A DNA stretch of 64,000 nt from Bacillota bacterium (GCA_030706015.1 JAUZPI010000012.1:1-64000); one strand, 5' to 3'. Counted from the first letter of the stretch, positions 51,013-61,054 are shown. A program made the numbers and translations. The notes: generated by a model not told the origin, from the sequence alone.

Positions 51013-52479
51013 GTGACATCTGCACTAATAACTGCTATTTATTTAATAAATTTTATATCTATTTTGACGACGGTATATGTAGAAAGAAAAAAGCCAGTCA
51101 CGGCTGTGGTTTGGATACTGGTGTTGACGTTTATACCTATCATAGGATTTATTCTGTACTTCATATTTGGACGAAATCTAAGACCAAATCAGAAAAAGGT
51201 CTTTAGATTAAAGAAAATTTATGACGAGTTTTATAGTGAACATTTTTACAATGAAAAAAAAATATATTCTCATAATAATGACATATTTAATGATGAAGTT
51301 ATAAACTCCTACAAAGACATCATTGAAATGAACATAGCCTCTAGTAAGAGTTTATACTCACAAGATAATGAGATAGAAATATTTACAAATGGACCTGATA
51401 AATTTGATTCGCTTCTAAAGGACATAGAAAACGCTGTTAATAGTATACATATGCTCTACTATATTATAAACGATGATAATATAGGTAATAGAATTGTAAA
51501 TTTACTCACCAAGAAAGCTAAAGAAGGAGTAATGGTTCGCCTACTTTATGATCAGGTTGGCAGTTTATTTACACCATCCAAGATGTTTAAGGATTTAATA
51601 AAAGCTGGCGGCAAGGTGCATAGGTTTTTCCCTCTCAAATTTGGAACTTATCTTAGCATTAATTATAGAAATCATCGAAAAATAGTAGTGATTGATGGCA
51701 AAATAGGTTATACAGGAGGGATTAATATTGGAGATGAGTATCTGGGCTCAAACAAAAAATTATCCCCTTGGAGAGATACTCACCTAAGAATAATAGGTAC
51801 TTCGGTACTTTCTCTTCAGGAAAGATTCTTAATGGATTGGTATTACGCTTCTGGAGAAAAGATAGATACACTTACTGATTTGGCAGCTATGAAGAAGCTA
51901 TTTCCTATTAGTGAATCAAAAGGTAATAAAGGTAATATTGGTATGCAAATAGTTTCCAGTGGTCCGGACTCAGCCAGGGAACAAATAAAGCGTGGGTATA
52001 TGAAAATGGTTAGTTCAGCAAAAGAAAAATTATATATAGAAACCCCCTACTTTATTCCTGACGACTCCTTTCTTGAAGTATTACAGATATCCGCAGCTTG
52101 TGGAGTTGATGTTAGAGTTATACTACCCTCTATAGCAGATTATAAATTTGTCCATAGGGCGACTACCTCATATATTAAGGATTTAATGGATTACGGAATT
52201 AAGGTGTATTTTTATCCAGGATTTATTCATGCCAAAATGATGGTGGTTGATGGAAAAATAACCTCTATAGGGTCAGCTAACTTTGATATTAGAAGCTTTA
52301 TGCTTGATTTTGAACTTAATGCGTTCATATATGATACAAAATTCTCATCAAAATGCAATGAAATATTTGAAAATGATATGAAAATAAGTACACTAGTTAC
52401 TAAGGATTGGTATAGATCAAGAGGTTTACTAATTAAATTCGAAGAAGGTTTAAGCAGACTTTTTTCTCCCCTGCTATAA
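51013..52479 (+). CDS. cls: Cardiolipin synthase
   Basis: Phospholipase-D-family enzyme of 488 residues that condenses two phosphatidylglycerols. Two N-terminal transmembrane helices (about 4-55) anchor it. The two HKD motifs are H221-x-K223 (NHRKIVVIDG) and H406-x-K408 (HAKMMVVDG). Both D residues and the downstream G-S/G-G patterns are present. Start GTG at 51013 has AAGGGGG nine bases upstream. A small unknown gene follows 24 bases later and is probably co-transcribed. Confidence 0.95.
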   Translation: MTSALITAIYLINFISILTTVYVERKKPVTAVVWILVLTFIPIIGFILYFIFGRNLRPNQKKVFRLKKIYDEFYSEHFYNEKKIYSHNNDIFNDEVINSYKDIIEMNIASSKSLYSQDNEIEIFTNGPDKFDSLLKDIENAVNSIHMLYYIINDDNIGNRIVNLLTKKAKEGVMVRLLYDQVGSLFTPSKMFKDLIKAGGKVHRFFPLKFGTYLSINYRNHRKIVVIDGKIGYTGGINIGDEYLGSNKKLSPWRDTHLRIIGTSVLSLQERFLMDWYYASGEKIDTLTDLAAMKKLFPISESKGNKGNIGMQIVSSGPDSAREQIKRGYMKMVSSAKEKLYIETPYFIPDDSFLEVLQISAACGVDVRVILPSIADYKFVHRATTSYIKDLMDYGIKVYFYPGFIHAKMMVVDGKITSIGSANFDIRSFMLDFELNAFIYDTKFSSKCNEIFENDMKISTLVTKDWYRSRGLLIKFEEGLSRLFSPLL

Positions 52480-52503
52480 AAATAACATTTAACGGAGGAT
52501 TTT

Positions 52504-52764
52504 ATGAGTATAAAGAGTGTAACAATTCATGTGGATTATCGATTAGACTCAGCCAGACTTATCATCCCTACTAAAATTTATCTAAGAGATGAAGAAGGAT
52601 TAACCATATATAATGTACATAGAATAATTAGACGTGATAACGAACGAATAGATGGAGTATTGGTTACTACTTTCACCTGTGAAATTGAAGGTGAAGATAT
52701 AAAGCAACTATGTGATGTTAGATATATGCAAGACTCTAAGGAATGGCGACTTTTAAGAATATAA
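52504..52764 (+). CDS. Hypothetical protein, 86 residues
   Basis: Good ribosome site (CGGAGGATTTT before ATG). The product looks like a small beta-sheet protein: VTIHVDYRLDSARLIIPTK, then TIYNVHRIIRRDNERIDG, VLVTTFTCEIEGED and a final CDVRYMQDSKEWRLL. No signal peptide or metal site. No family recognised. Its close spacing behind cls suggests one transcript. Confidence 0.8.
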   Translation: MSIKSVTIHVDYRLDSARLIIPTKIYLRDEEGLTIYNVHRIIRRDNERIDGVLVTTFTCEIEGEDIKQLCDVRYMQDSKEWRLLRI

Positions 52765-52908
52765 TATGTCTTATTTGCCACTCATGGTTTACAAAGGAAC
52801 AATTTATAAATATAATTGAATTTATACAGGTAAATTTTTATGAGTATTTTACCTAAAATTAAAAAATCTATTAAAGAAACATATAATAAATGAAAAGGAG
52901 AATTAAGT

Positions 52909-54690
52909 ATGGCTAAGAAAAAAGCCAATAGCATAATTTTAGAGCGAGGAAAATTGTTTGCAATCTATATTTTAATCAATCTATTTTTCATTGTGCTGGT
53001 TGGAAGATTGTATTTTGTTATGGTTGCTGATGGAAAGGAACTTAAAGAAAAAGCTGCAAAACAGTGGACTAATGATACTGAGATTAAAGCTACAAGAGGT
53101 TCTATTTTAGATAGAAATGGTAATAAATTAGCTATAAATGGAGATGTTTATAGGATTGATTTAGATCTAAAAACACTTAAGGAAACTCTTGAGACTAAAA
53201 AGTGGACAATCGATGATCTATCTACTAAATTAGCTGCCATTCTTAATATGGATGAAAGCCAAGTAAAAGGTATATTAAATTTAAAAGGAAAAAATGGTTT
53301 GCCTTTACTTTCTGCTACATTGAAAAGAGGTGTAGACAAAGATGCAACTGATAAGATTAAAACTTTAAGTTTGAGAGGTATCATAATTTCGTCAGATACA
53401 AAAAGGTACTATGTAAATGGTGATTTTTTATCCCAGGTACTTGGACGAACCAATGATTTAGGAGTAGGAATATCTGGAGTGGAAAAGAACTACAATTCGG
53501 TACTAGCTGGCAAAGATGGAGCCAAAGTAAATGAAAAAGATTCTAAAGGTAACATGCTGCCATATGATGATTCTGAATATACAGCACCTGTAAATGGAAA
53601 AGATGTAGTGTTAACAATTGATGGTAATATACAAACTTATGTTGAAAAAGCTGCAGAACAGGCTCTTAAGGATAATAAAGCCAAGTCGGTTACTATTACT
53701 GTTATGAATCCTAAAAATGGAGAGATATTAGCAATGACAAGTAAGCCTGATTTAGACCCTAATGCTCCAATTACATTAAGTGGACAAGAACTGCAGGATG
53801 CAATGGAGAATAAAGCTGTTGAATGGACCTTTGAACCTGGTTCTATTTTTAAGGCTATTACTGCTGAAACAGCTTTAGAGGAAGGCACACAGAAAGAGAC
53901 TGATACATTCGTATGTAATGGAAGCTATAAAGTTGCTGGCAAGACTATAAATTGTTGGGAAACAAGTGGACATGGTACGGAAACTTTTGTAGATATATTA
54001 AAAAATTCATGCAATGTTGGTTTTATGCAGGTTGGTTTAAAATTAGGAAAAGACAATTTATATAAACATATCAATATTGATAAATTTGGTGAAAAAACAG
54101 GAATTGATTTGCCAGGTGAATCTCCAGGTATATTAAAACCCATTGATAAAGTTGGGCCGGTAGATTTGGCTACTATATCTTTTGGCCAAGCTATTGCAAC
54201 TACTCAAGTACAATATTTAGCTGCATTTAATGCAATAGCTAACGGAGGAGATTGGATACGTCCCCATGTAATGAAGGAAATAGCTCATGAAGATGAAAAT
54301 AATAAACTTGTGATTGAAGACAAGTATTCTAATTATGGTAAGACAAAGATTATGGATCCCAATGTGGTATCAACATTAAGGGGGTATTTGGAACAAGTTG
54401 TTTCAAAAGGCGTAGGTATAAATGCTCATATTGATGGTTATGATATAGCCGGTAAAACCGGTACAGCTCAGTGGGCTGACCCTGCTACGGGAGGGTATTC
54501 TCCAGGAAAATATGTATCTTCCTTTGCAGGAATGGCACCTTATGAGGATCCTAAGATAACAATGTTAATTTCCATTAATCAGCCGGATCCATCTAAATAT
54601 TATGCTGGTCAAACTGCTGCGCCAGTGGCGAAGCAGTTATTTGAACAAATAATTCCATATATAACTACTCAAAATGTTTTGGATAAGTAA
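52909..54690 (+). CDS. Class B penicillin-binding protein (transpeptidase)
   Basis: Peptidoglycan DD-transpeptidase of 593 residues with one N-terminal membrane helix (about 13-37). A dimerisation/pedestal domain starts at ATRGSILDRNGN. The catalytic motifs are S312-x-x-K315 (PGSIFK), S367-C-N369 and K516-T-G-T519. PASTA domains are absent, unlike SpoVD or PBP2x, so it may be a division, elongation or sporulation PBP. It has a strong AAAGGAG ribosome site and a convergent terminator after it. Confidence 0.93.
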   Translation: MAKKKANSIILERGKLFAIYILINLFFIVLVGRLYFVMVADGKELKEKAAKQWTNDTEIKATRGSILDRNGNKLAINGDVYRIDLDLKTLKETLETKKWTIDDLSTKLAAILNMDESQVKGILNLKGKNGLPLLSATLKRGVDKDATDKIKTLSLRGIIISSDTKRYYVNGDFLSQVLGRTNDLGVGISGVEKNYNSVLAGKDGAKVNEKDSKGNMLPYDDSEYTAPVNGKDVVLTIDGNIQTYVEKAAEQALKDNKAKSVTITVMNPKNGEILAMTSKPDLDPNAPITLSGQELQDAMENKAVEWTFEPGSIFKAITAETALEEGTQKETDTFVCNGSYKVAGKTINCWETSGHGTETFVDILKNSCNVGFMQVGLKLGKDNLYKHINIDKFGEKTGIDLPGESPGILKPIDKVGPVDLATISFGQAIATTQVQYLAAFNAIANGGDWIRPHVMKEIAHEDENNKLVIEDKYSNYGKTKIMDPNVVSTLRGYLEQVVSKGVGINAHIDGYDIAGKTGTAQWADPATGGYSPGKYVSSFAGMAPYEDPKITMLISINQPDPSKYYAGQTAAPVAKQLFEQIIPYITTQNVLDK

Positions 54691-54711
54691 ACTATTTAAC
54701 GAATAAAATAG

Positions 54712-54751
54712 ACAACAGGCCCTGCAGTCACTAGGCTGCAGGGCTTGTTGT
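54712..54751. terminator. Bidirectional terminator between PBP and MCP genes
   Basis: ACAACA-g-GCCCTGCAG / CTGCAGGGC-t-TGTTGT, an almost perfect 16-bp stem with an 8-base loop, overlapping the MCP stop. Confidence 0.88.
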
Positions 54752-56847
54752 TAAATTTGAAATTCCTTTATTACGCTTTCCAAGGTGTCTACTAATTTGT
54801 TTAAATTATCGCTGCTTTCAAAAATTGCCTTGATTATCTCGGTTTGACTTTCAAGTGAAGCTGCCACTTCTTGTGAAGCTGCTGCGGATTCTTCTGTTAT
54901 AGCAGACATTTCTTCTATATCCCTGACAACTTCATTTTTATTTTCTCCAATTTTACTAATGCTTGTTATTAACTGTTCTATTTGAATAGAAGTTCTACTT
55001 ATTGCTTCATTTATTACATTAAATGAGGCATCAGTAATGGCTAAAGCTTCATTGGATGAAGAAATAATAGTATTTGAATTATCAATTTTATTTTTAGCAT
55101 TACCAATGTCTACTTGAATTTCGTGGATAATATCCTCTATGTCCTTGGTAGAAATTGAAGTTTGCTCTGAGAGCTTTCTTATTTCCTCTGCTACCACCGC
55201 AAAACCTTTTCCGTGCTCTCCTGCTCTAGCAGCCTCTATTGCTGCATTTAATGCTAACAGATTAGTCTGTTCTGCAATATATTTAATAGTACTAATTATC
55301 TCCCCAATAGAGCCTGATTTACTTGCGAGCAAGTCGATATTAGAGGTAACCTCTTGAGAAATACTATTATTCTGTTTAAATTGATCATGCAATTTTTCTA
55401 TGGATATTATGGCTTTTTTATTCAATTCATTTGTTTCATTTAAAGTTTCCTTCACAAAATTAGAACTATTAGTTACTATATCAAGTTCATTCGCTAGGTT
55501 TAAAAGACTTGACATTCCTTCTTGTGTTAATGCAGCCTGCTGTGATGAACGTTTAGCTAATTCATCCGTTGCTCTTGAAATTTCATTTATTGATTTTGAA
55601 GCTTCATTTGTAGCTGATAATAATGCATTTGCACTGTTTGATGTTGCTTCGGCATCTTCTATTAATTCTTTTACTATATTTCTTAGCAAGGATCTCATAT
55701 TAGTGATAGATCTAACCATCATTCCAGTTTCATCTTTATTATTCATAATAGCATCAAAGGATTTATCATCTTCGATGTTTAATTTCGATGTTTTATCTAT
55801 AAGTATAGTTGCTTTTTTAATTGGATTAGCTATGAGTTTGCTAATGATTTCAGCAAAAATTACTGCTACTATAATTCCTAATATTATCATTAGACATGCT
55901 ACCAAAGTGAGATGAGAAATTTGTGACATCACTTCACTTTGAGGTACATCTATCAAGTATGTAAAACCGTTAGCTAAATGTGAATAAGCAATAATTTTAT
56001 TTGAACCTTTATAAGCATATTCATCGATACCTGATTTATTAGCTGATAATTTATTAGCAGTATTTTTAAATACTCCATTCTGCGTTGAAGCAAAATTTTC
56101 TCCCTGCTTGATAGTTGGATGAATTAGCACATGGTTGTCTTTATTTAATAATACTGCATAGCCAGTGCTGTATACCTTCGTCCCACTAACAATGTTCTTA
56201 AAATAATTAAAATTAATATCCATACCTGTAACACCTATTAAGGTATCGCCTTGGTATATTGGTACCACGTAGGATATCATGGATATTTTAAGATCTGGAT
56301 CCACATAAGGCTCAAGCCAAAGAGCTTTATGTTCTTTTATAGGTTTATAATACCAATTCATATCTTCGTTTTGAGGATTAAACTGAGACATATCGCCTAA
56401 AGGCTGCATCTCAAACTTTTTGTCGTCATTTTTAGTTGCATACCAAGCTCCATGTACTCCGCCGGTTATATCTGGGTTCATATAAAAATAAACACTCATA
56501 TCTCCTTGGGTTCTTACGCCAAAGCTCTTAACAACTGTTTGTATACTTTGTTCATAATTGTTTATATAATTACTATCCTTTTCAGCCAATTCCTTATTAA
56601 AAGATGATGAAAGTGTATCTGCCAGATCATCTACTGAGCTTTCCACATTTAGCATGGTAACATTAAATTCGCTGGCTTTATTTTGTGCAGTTAATAATAA
56701 ATTTTCCTTAGATTGTTTTTCAACGATAGCTCTGCTGTCAATTATACTTACCCCGCCTACCAGTAATGCCACCAGCATTGAGCAGCCAACAATTGTAGCT
56801 ATAATTTTAAAACTAATACCACCTTTAATTACCGATTTTTGCTTCAC
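54751..56847 (-). CDS. Methyl-accepting chemotaxis protein with Cache sensor domain
   Basis: Chemoreceptor of about 698 residues: N-terminal helix (IIATIVGCSMLVALLVGGV), a large extracellular double-Cache region (with MSVYFYMNPDITGG and IGVTGMDINFNYF), second helix (LTLVACLMIILGIIVAVIF), HAMP, then a long signalling coiled coil. The hairpin tip is EQTNLLALNAAIEAARAGE. The frame opens upstream at 56877, but GGGGGAG is well placed for the GTG at 56847 (product MKQKSVIKGG), which I use. The ligand is unknown; related Cache domains bind amino or carboxylic acids. Confidence 0.93.
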   Translation of the reverse strand: MKQKSVIKGGISFKIIATIVGCSMLVALLVGGVSIIDSRAIVEKQSKENLLLTAQNKASEFNVTMLNVESSVDDLADTLSSSFNKELAEKDSNYINNYEQSIQTVVKSFGVRTQGDMSVYFYMNPDITGGVHGAWYATKNDDKKFEMQPLGDMSQFNPQNEDMNWYYKPIKEHKALWLEPYVDPDLKISMISYVVPIYQGDTLIGVTGMDINFNYFKNIVSGTKVYSTGYAVLLNKDNHVLIHPTIKQGENFASTQNGVFKNTANKLSANKSGIDEYAYKGSNKIIAYSHLANGFTYLIDVPQSEVMSQISHLTLVACLMIILGIIVAVIFAEIISKLIANPIKKATILIDKTSKLNIEDDKSFDAIMNNKDETGMMVRSITNMRSLLRNIVKELIEDAEATSNSANALLSATNEASKSINEISRATDELAKRSSQQAALTQEGMSSLLNLANELDIVTNSSNFVKETLNETNELNKKAIISIEKLHDQFKQNNSISQEVTSNIDLLASKSGSIGEIISTIKYIAEQTNLLALNAAIEAARAGEHGKGFAVVAEEIRKLSEQTSISTKDIEDIIHEIQVDIGNAKNKIDNSNTIISSSNEALAITDASFNVINEAISRTSIQIEQLITSISKIGENKNEVVRDIEEMSAITEESAAASQEVAASLESQTEIIKAIFESSDNLNKLVDTLESVIKEFQI

Positions 56848-57420
56848 AATCACTCCCCCTATTAAAATTAACATCAAATTTGAGAAAATTTAGTTTAAAA
56901 TAAGGCGTAACAAAAAACCAATATAAATTAAAAATCTTTTATTTAAAAGACTGATAAATTTATATTGGTTGCAAGCAATATAAATTGCATAGTTCATTAG
57001 CACATTTGTTATGAACTTATATTAATTTCCAATACTAAATTATTAATAATTATATCATTAAAATTCATTTATTGAAAGATGTGATTTATATATTAAATAA
57101 ATATTATCTAGTTCAGCCAATTATACATATTTTTTTATATAAATTCTTGTGGTGAATAAGCTTCTTTTTGTTCATAATGCATAATAACATCAAACATCGC
57201 ATTGGCATTTGATTATGAAATATCACTACTAAAAAATAAAAGTCCTAAAGTATGAAACTATTCTTCACACATATATCTATAAGAAGTTAATTTCATGGTA
57301 AAGAATATGCACTTATATCGTATACCATCTCAATTGCTAGCATATATTTATCTGAGAATTCTATAAGTATACTTTTAAGATTGTTAATTTTATGCATAAA
57401 AAGAATTTAGGGAGGTTTTT
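56848..57420. other. Gene-free stretch rich in inverted repeats
   Basis: Upstream of the chemoreceptor lie nested arms AACCAATATAAATT / AATTTATATTGGTT (56916-56929, 56957-56970) enclosing TCTTTTA / TAAAAGA, then AGTTCAT / ATGAACT (56991-56997, 57011-57017). On the minus strand near 57131-57206 a start-less frame ends MFDVIMHYEQKEAYSPQEFI and a stop, which may be a gene remnant. The right end holds the promoter and GGGAGG ribosome site of korA. Confidence 0.55.
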
Positions 57421-59097
57421 ATGAAATATAACATTCTAATCGGTGGTGCCGCAGGGCAAGGGATGGATACCTTGAGCGTGTTAATTGAAAAAATATTAAA
57501 ACGCAAAGGATATTTCATTCATTCTTCTAAAGATTATATGTCTAGAATTCGTGGAGGACATAATTTTATTCAGATTAGATTTGGTGTAGAGCCAATTTAT
57601 TCTCATTGTCCTGACGTGGATGTTATTATTGCACTAGATAATAACACTGTTGAAACCCACATAGAAAGACTTGCTAGCGAAGGTGTAATATTATGTGATG
57701 AATCAGTTAAAGTACAGGATAAAAGAGCTATAAAAATTCCAATGGCTAAGTTCGCCAAGGAGGTCAATAATCTTAAAGCTGTTGGCTCTGTAGCTGTAGG
57801 TTCCCTACTTAAGCTTTTCGGTGAATCTTTAGATATTGTGGAAGAAGTGTTTAGTAATAAATTTAAGAAAGCTATTGCTCAATCAAATTTTGAGGCTTTA
57901 AAAAAGGGGTATGGATTTGTAGAAAAGAAGTTTCAACTTTATAAACCTGGTAAAGACAATAACTTATTACTTAATTGCAATGATGCAATTGCGCTTGGAG
58001 CTTTAGCTGGAGGTGTAGGTTTTTATGCAGGCTACCCAATGACGCCTGCCACCAGCATTATGACTCAGCTTTCTATGAGACAGGAGGATGCTAAAATTAT
58101 TGTTGAGCAAGTAGAAGATGAAATATCTGCTATAAATATGGTTCTTGGCGCATCCTATGCAGGTGTTAGAGCTATGACTGGAACCTCTGGCGGTGGTTAT
58201 GCATTGATGGTTGAAGCAATGAGTCTCCAAGGTATAACGGAAATTCCCATAGTAGTGGTTGATTCTCAAAGACCAGGACCAGCTACTGGACTTCCTACTC
58301 GAACAGAACAAGGAGATTTGGATTTTGTATTATTTTCAGGTCATGGAGAATATCCTAAAATGGTAATAGCAGTTAGAAATCCTGAAGATGCTTTTTATCA
58401 AACAGCTAGAGCACTTAATATTGCTGATAAATATCAAACACAGGTCATTATACTTACAGATGAATACTTAGCAGACGCAACTCAAACAGTTCCTATTGTT
58501 GACTTTTCCAAGGTTACTATTGAAAGGTATATTGCCAGTAAAGATGACCTAGCAAATGAAAAATATAAGAGATATAAGACAACTCAGGATGGTGTTTCGC
58601 CTAGAATTATTCCAGGAAAAATTGAGGATGAAATAGTTCTTATTGATAGCGATGAACATAATGAATATGGCCATATTACAGAATCTGCAGATGTACGTGA
58701 AGTAATGATGGATAAACGCATGAAAAAACTTAACGGAATTGCCTCAGAAATTCAGGAACCGGAGTATTTTGGAGTTGATGTTCCAGAAATTCTTCTTATT
58801 GGTTGGGGGTCAATGTACGGTCCAATAAGAGAAGCGATTGACCTTCTACAAAAAGATAGTGTCTCTATTGGAGCACTTGTTTTCGGAGATATTTATCCCC
58901 TTCCCACAAAACTTTTAAAGAAATATGCATCAATTGCTGAAAAATTAGTGAATGTAGAAATGAATTATAATGGACAGCTAGCAAGATTAATTACACAAGA
59001 AACTGGTATTTTTATGAATCAAAGTATTTTGAATTATAATGGAAGACAGATGTGTGCTCACACAGTTTATACAAGAGTGAAAAAGGAGTTGATGTAG
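57421..59097 (+). CDS. korA: 2-oxoacid:ferredoxin oxidoreductase, fused gamma-alpha subunit
   Basis: Protein of 558 residues. The N-terminal ~180 residues are the gamma-type domain (ILIGGAAGQGMDTLS). The rest is the alpha-type domain (ALGALAGGVGFYAGYPMTPAT ... MTGTSGGGYALMVEAM). With the beta subunit it oxidatively decarboxylates a 2-oxoacid to an acyl-CoA and reduces ferredoxin. Two-subunit enzymes of this form are usually called 2-oxoglutarate/2-oxoacid oxidoreductases; the exact substrate is uncertain. It is directly followed by korB. Confidence 0.93.
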   Translation: MKYNILIGGAAGQGMDTLSVLIEKILKRKGYFIHSSKDYMSRIRGGHNFIQIRFGVEPIYSHCPDVDVIIALDNNTVETHIERLASEGVILCDESVKVQDKRAIKIPMAKFAKEVNNLKAVGSVAVGSLLKLFGESLDIVEEVFSNKFKKAIAQSNFEALKKGYGFVEKKFQLYKPGKDNNLLLNCNDAIALGALAGGVGFYAGYPMTPATSIMTQLSMRQEDAKIIVEQVEDEISAINMVLGASYAGVRAMTGTSGGGYALMVEAMSLQGITEIPIVVVDSQRPGPATGLPTRTEQGDLDFVLFSGHGEYPKMVIAVRNPEDAFYQTARALNIADKYQTQVIILTDEYLADATQTVPIVDFSKVTIERYIASKDDLANEKYKRYKTTQDGVSPRIIPGKIEDEIVLIDSDEHNEYGHITESADVREVMMDKRMKKLNGIASEIQEPEYFGVDVPEILLIGWGSMYGPIREAIDLLQKDSVSIGALVFGDIYPLPTKLLKKYASIAEKLVNVEMNYNGQLARLITQETGIFMNQSILNYNGRQMCAHTVYTRVKKELM

Positions 59098-59958
59098 ATG
59101 TTAGATATAGATATTTATGTCTCTAAGGATGAAATGGCTTGGTGCCCTGGCTGCGGAAACTATAGTATTTTGCCTGCAATTAAGCAAGCCTTAGCTGAAC
59201 TAGAATTAAAACCTCAAGAAGTAGTTATTGTCTCTGGCATAGGTCAGGCAGCTAAAACTCCACATTATATAAATACAAATGGTTTCAATGGTCTTCATGG
59301 TAGAGCTGTGCCTCCTGCGCAAGGTATAAAAATAGCAAATAAAGATTTAAAAGTAATAATTCACTCAGGTGATGGTGACAGCTACGGTGAAGGCGGCAAT
59401 CATCTTATACATGGAATAAGACGAAATATAGATATTACTCATGTTGTTCATGAAAATCAAATTTATGGTTTAACTAAAGGTCAAGGGTCACCTACAACTG
59501 CCAGAGGACAAAAAACTTCCATGCAATTTGATGGCAATAGAACAGACGCCCTTCAACCGCTGCTCTTGGCAATTGCTGCAGGCTGTGGTTTTGTTGCACG
59601 ATCCTTTTCAGGGGATAAAACACATTTAGTAAATACTTTAAAGGAAGCAATTAATTATAAAGGATACTCTTTGGTAGATGTTCTACAGCCATGTGTTGTT
59701 TTCAATCATGTAAATACCTTTAAATGGTATAAAGATAGAGTTTACTATTTGGACTCCACCTATGATGCTTCAAATAAAATAGAAGCCATGAAAAAAGCTA
59801 TAGAATGGGGAGACGAAGGAATACCGTTGGGTATACTGTATCGTGAAAATAAAGAAGATTATTTGGATAGGATTAGTTATATAAAAAATGAAGGTTCCCT
59901 TGTAGATAGGCAGTGGAAACCTAAAAATGCAGAAAAATATGTGGAAGACTTTAGATAG
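59098..59958 (+). CDS. korB: 2-oxoacid:ferredoxin oxidoreductase, beta subunit
   Basis: Thiamine-diphosphate subunit of 286 residues. Fe-S cysteines are C16 and C19 (WCPGCGNYS) with a third in LQPCVVFN. The TPP/Mg motif is HSGDGDSYGEGGNH followed by HENQIYGLTKGQ. The ATG directly follows the alpha-subunit stop codon, with AAGGAG nine bases upstream, so the two are translated in step. Confidence 0.94.
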   Translation: MLDIDIYVSKDEMAWCPGCGNYSILPAIKQALAELELKPQEVVIVSGIGQAAKTPHYINTNGFNGLHGRAVPPAQGIKIANKDLKVIIHSGDGDSYGEGGNHLIHGIRRNIDITHVVHENQIYGLTKGQGSPTTARGQKTSMQFDGNRTDALQPLLLAIAAGCGFVARSFSGDKTHLVNTLKEAINYKGYSLVDVLQPCVVFNHVNTFKWYKDRVYYLDSTYDASNKIEAMKKAIEWGDEGIPLGILYRENKEDYLDRISYIKNEGSLVDRQWKPKNAEKYVEDFR

Positions 59959-59991
59959 ATTCTATATAATGTGCTATGTATAAAATTAAAT

Positions 59992-60022
59992 AGAGAAACG
60001 CCGAAAAAACCGGCGTTTCTCT
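59992..60022. terminator. Terminator after korB
   Basis: 12-bp perfect stem AGAGAAACGCCG / CGGCGTTTCTCT with a 7-base loop. Weak T tract on the plus strand, better on the minus strand, so it may serve both converging sides. Confidence 0.85.
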
Positions 60023-60124
60023 ATGCAGTGGAGTTCTTCATGAAAAAAAGTTTACATATTTAGAGTACAACATTTATTTTTACAATCTATGAATTATTTA
60101 CAAATATTCTGTGAATTATCAGAA

Positions 60125-60412
60125 TTATGTAAGATATTTAATGATTATAGGAATAATTATTAAAAAGAAAGCTGAATTTGTTAGAAGTACTGCCAGTTCT
60201 ATTTTAGCTCTGTAAGTTTTTCCTGAATCATTGGATTTTTTAATTATTGAAACACATCTATAAATTCTATAGACGGAGGATAATATTATAGAGAAACAAA
60301 GCAATATTATCACAAGTTTTCTACTTCCGTATACAAATCCGTATACCATGTATCCTAATAAAATCAGACCCACTGCGCTTATAATTAAATTAACAAACTT
60401 ACTAGTATTCAT
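60125..60412 (-). CDS. Small membrane protein, 95 residues
   Basis: Predicted three transmembrane helices: LIISAVGLILLGYMVYGFVY, VIILLCFSIILSSVYRIYR and LLTNSAFFLIIIPIIIKYL, with a basic cytosolic loop between the last two. I choose the ATG at 60412 (MNTSKFVNL); an in-frame TTG lies three codons earlier. No family recognised. It stands alone between korB and the 124-residue gene. Confidence 0.7.
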   Translation of the reverse strand: MNTSKFVNLIISAVGLILLGYMVYGFVYGSRKLVIILLCFSIILSSVYRIYRCVSIIKKSNDSGKTYRAKIELAVLLTNSAFFLIIIPIIIKYLT

Positions 60413-60492
60413 TATTAACAATCACCAACTCAACTACATACTCTTCAACTCTAATTTAACCATTTTATGTGAGTGTTAGTCAATACGGCAGT

Positions 60493-60867
60493 TTATATTG
60501 CTTCTTTTTGCATAAATATTTGAGCGGATTGCTCTTCAGCAGCCTTAATAAGTTCTTTCAACTTTATTTTATTAACAGAGAATATATTAACGCCATCCTT
60601 AAATTCAGGGCTATCTAAATCGTAAAATCTATCGATAATTTGTTCTCTAAATAATATTTCATAATAATCATTTTTTTTGGGGGTATCTTGCACACTTCTT
60701 ATAGCTAGTATCTTCGATAGCTCAATACGGTTCTCTTCTGTTTCGGGTATGTACTCCTTGCCCAGAATAATCTGACCTATATGCTTTATTACTGATAATA
60801 TGTAGTTAAAATTATATTCAATATAAAATTCTTTATTTCCGTAATCCCATGCTCTAATTCCTTGCAT
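60493..60867 (-). CDS. Hypothetical protein, 124 residues
   Basis: Good ribosome site (AAGGGGATGTAAAT before ATG). Soluble, mostly helical product starting MQGIRAWDYGNKEFYIEYNF, with VNIFSVNKIKLKELIKAA near the C-terminus. No motif or family recognised. No neighbour shares an obvious operon. Confidence 0.72.
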   Translation of the reverse strand: MQGIRAWDYGNKEFYIEYNFNYILSVIKHIGQIILGKEYIPETEENRIELSKILAIRSVQDTPKKNDYYEILFREQIIDRFYDLDSPEFKDGVNIFSVNKIKLKELIKAAEEQSAQIFMQKEAI

Positions 60868-61054
60868 ATTTACATCCCCTTGTTTTGTAATTTATTTAAT
60901 CATATTATACTATATATTAAATATAATTTCTTTAAGTTCATTATAAGTTAACAAATTTTTCAATGTGTGTTATCATATTCTTCTATTTGCTTACAGAGCA
61001 TGTAATATATTGTTTCACATTTAAATTCAACATACTATTATGACTTATAAATCC

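Noticed and set aside
55400..55915. Plus-strand 171-codon frame inside the chemoreceptor gene
   Set aside because: It is the antisense shadow of a well-supported MCP coding region, with no ribosome site and a composition expected from complementing helical coding DNA.
23482..56970. The strong hairpins at 23482, 25596, 49501 and 56916 as copies of one mobile repeat family
   Set aside because: Their arm sequences are unrelated to each other, so they do not form a repeat family within this window.
58003..58311. Minus-strand 102-codon frame inside korA
   Set aside because: Antisense to a highly conserved alpha-subunit region; unusual His/Ser-rich composition typical of a shadow frame.
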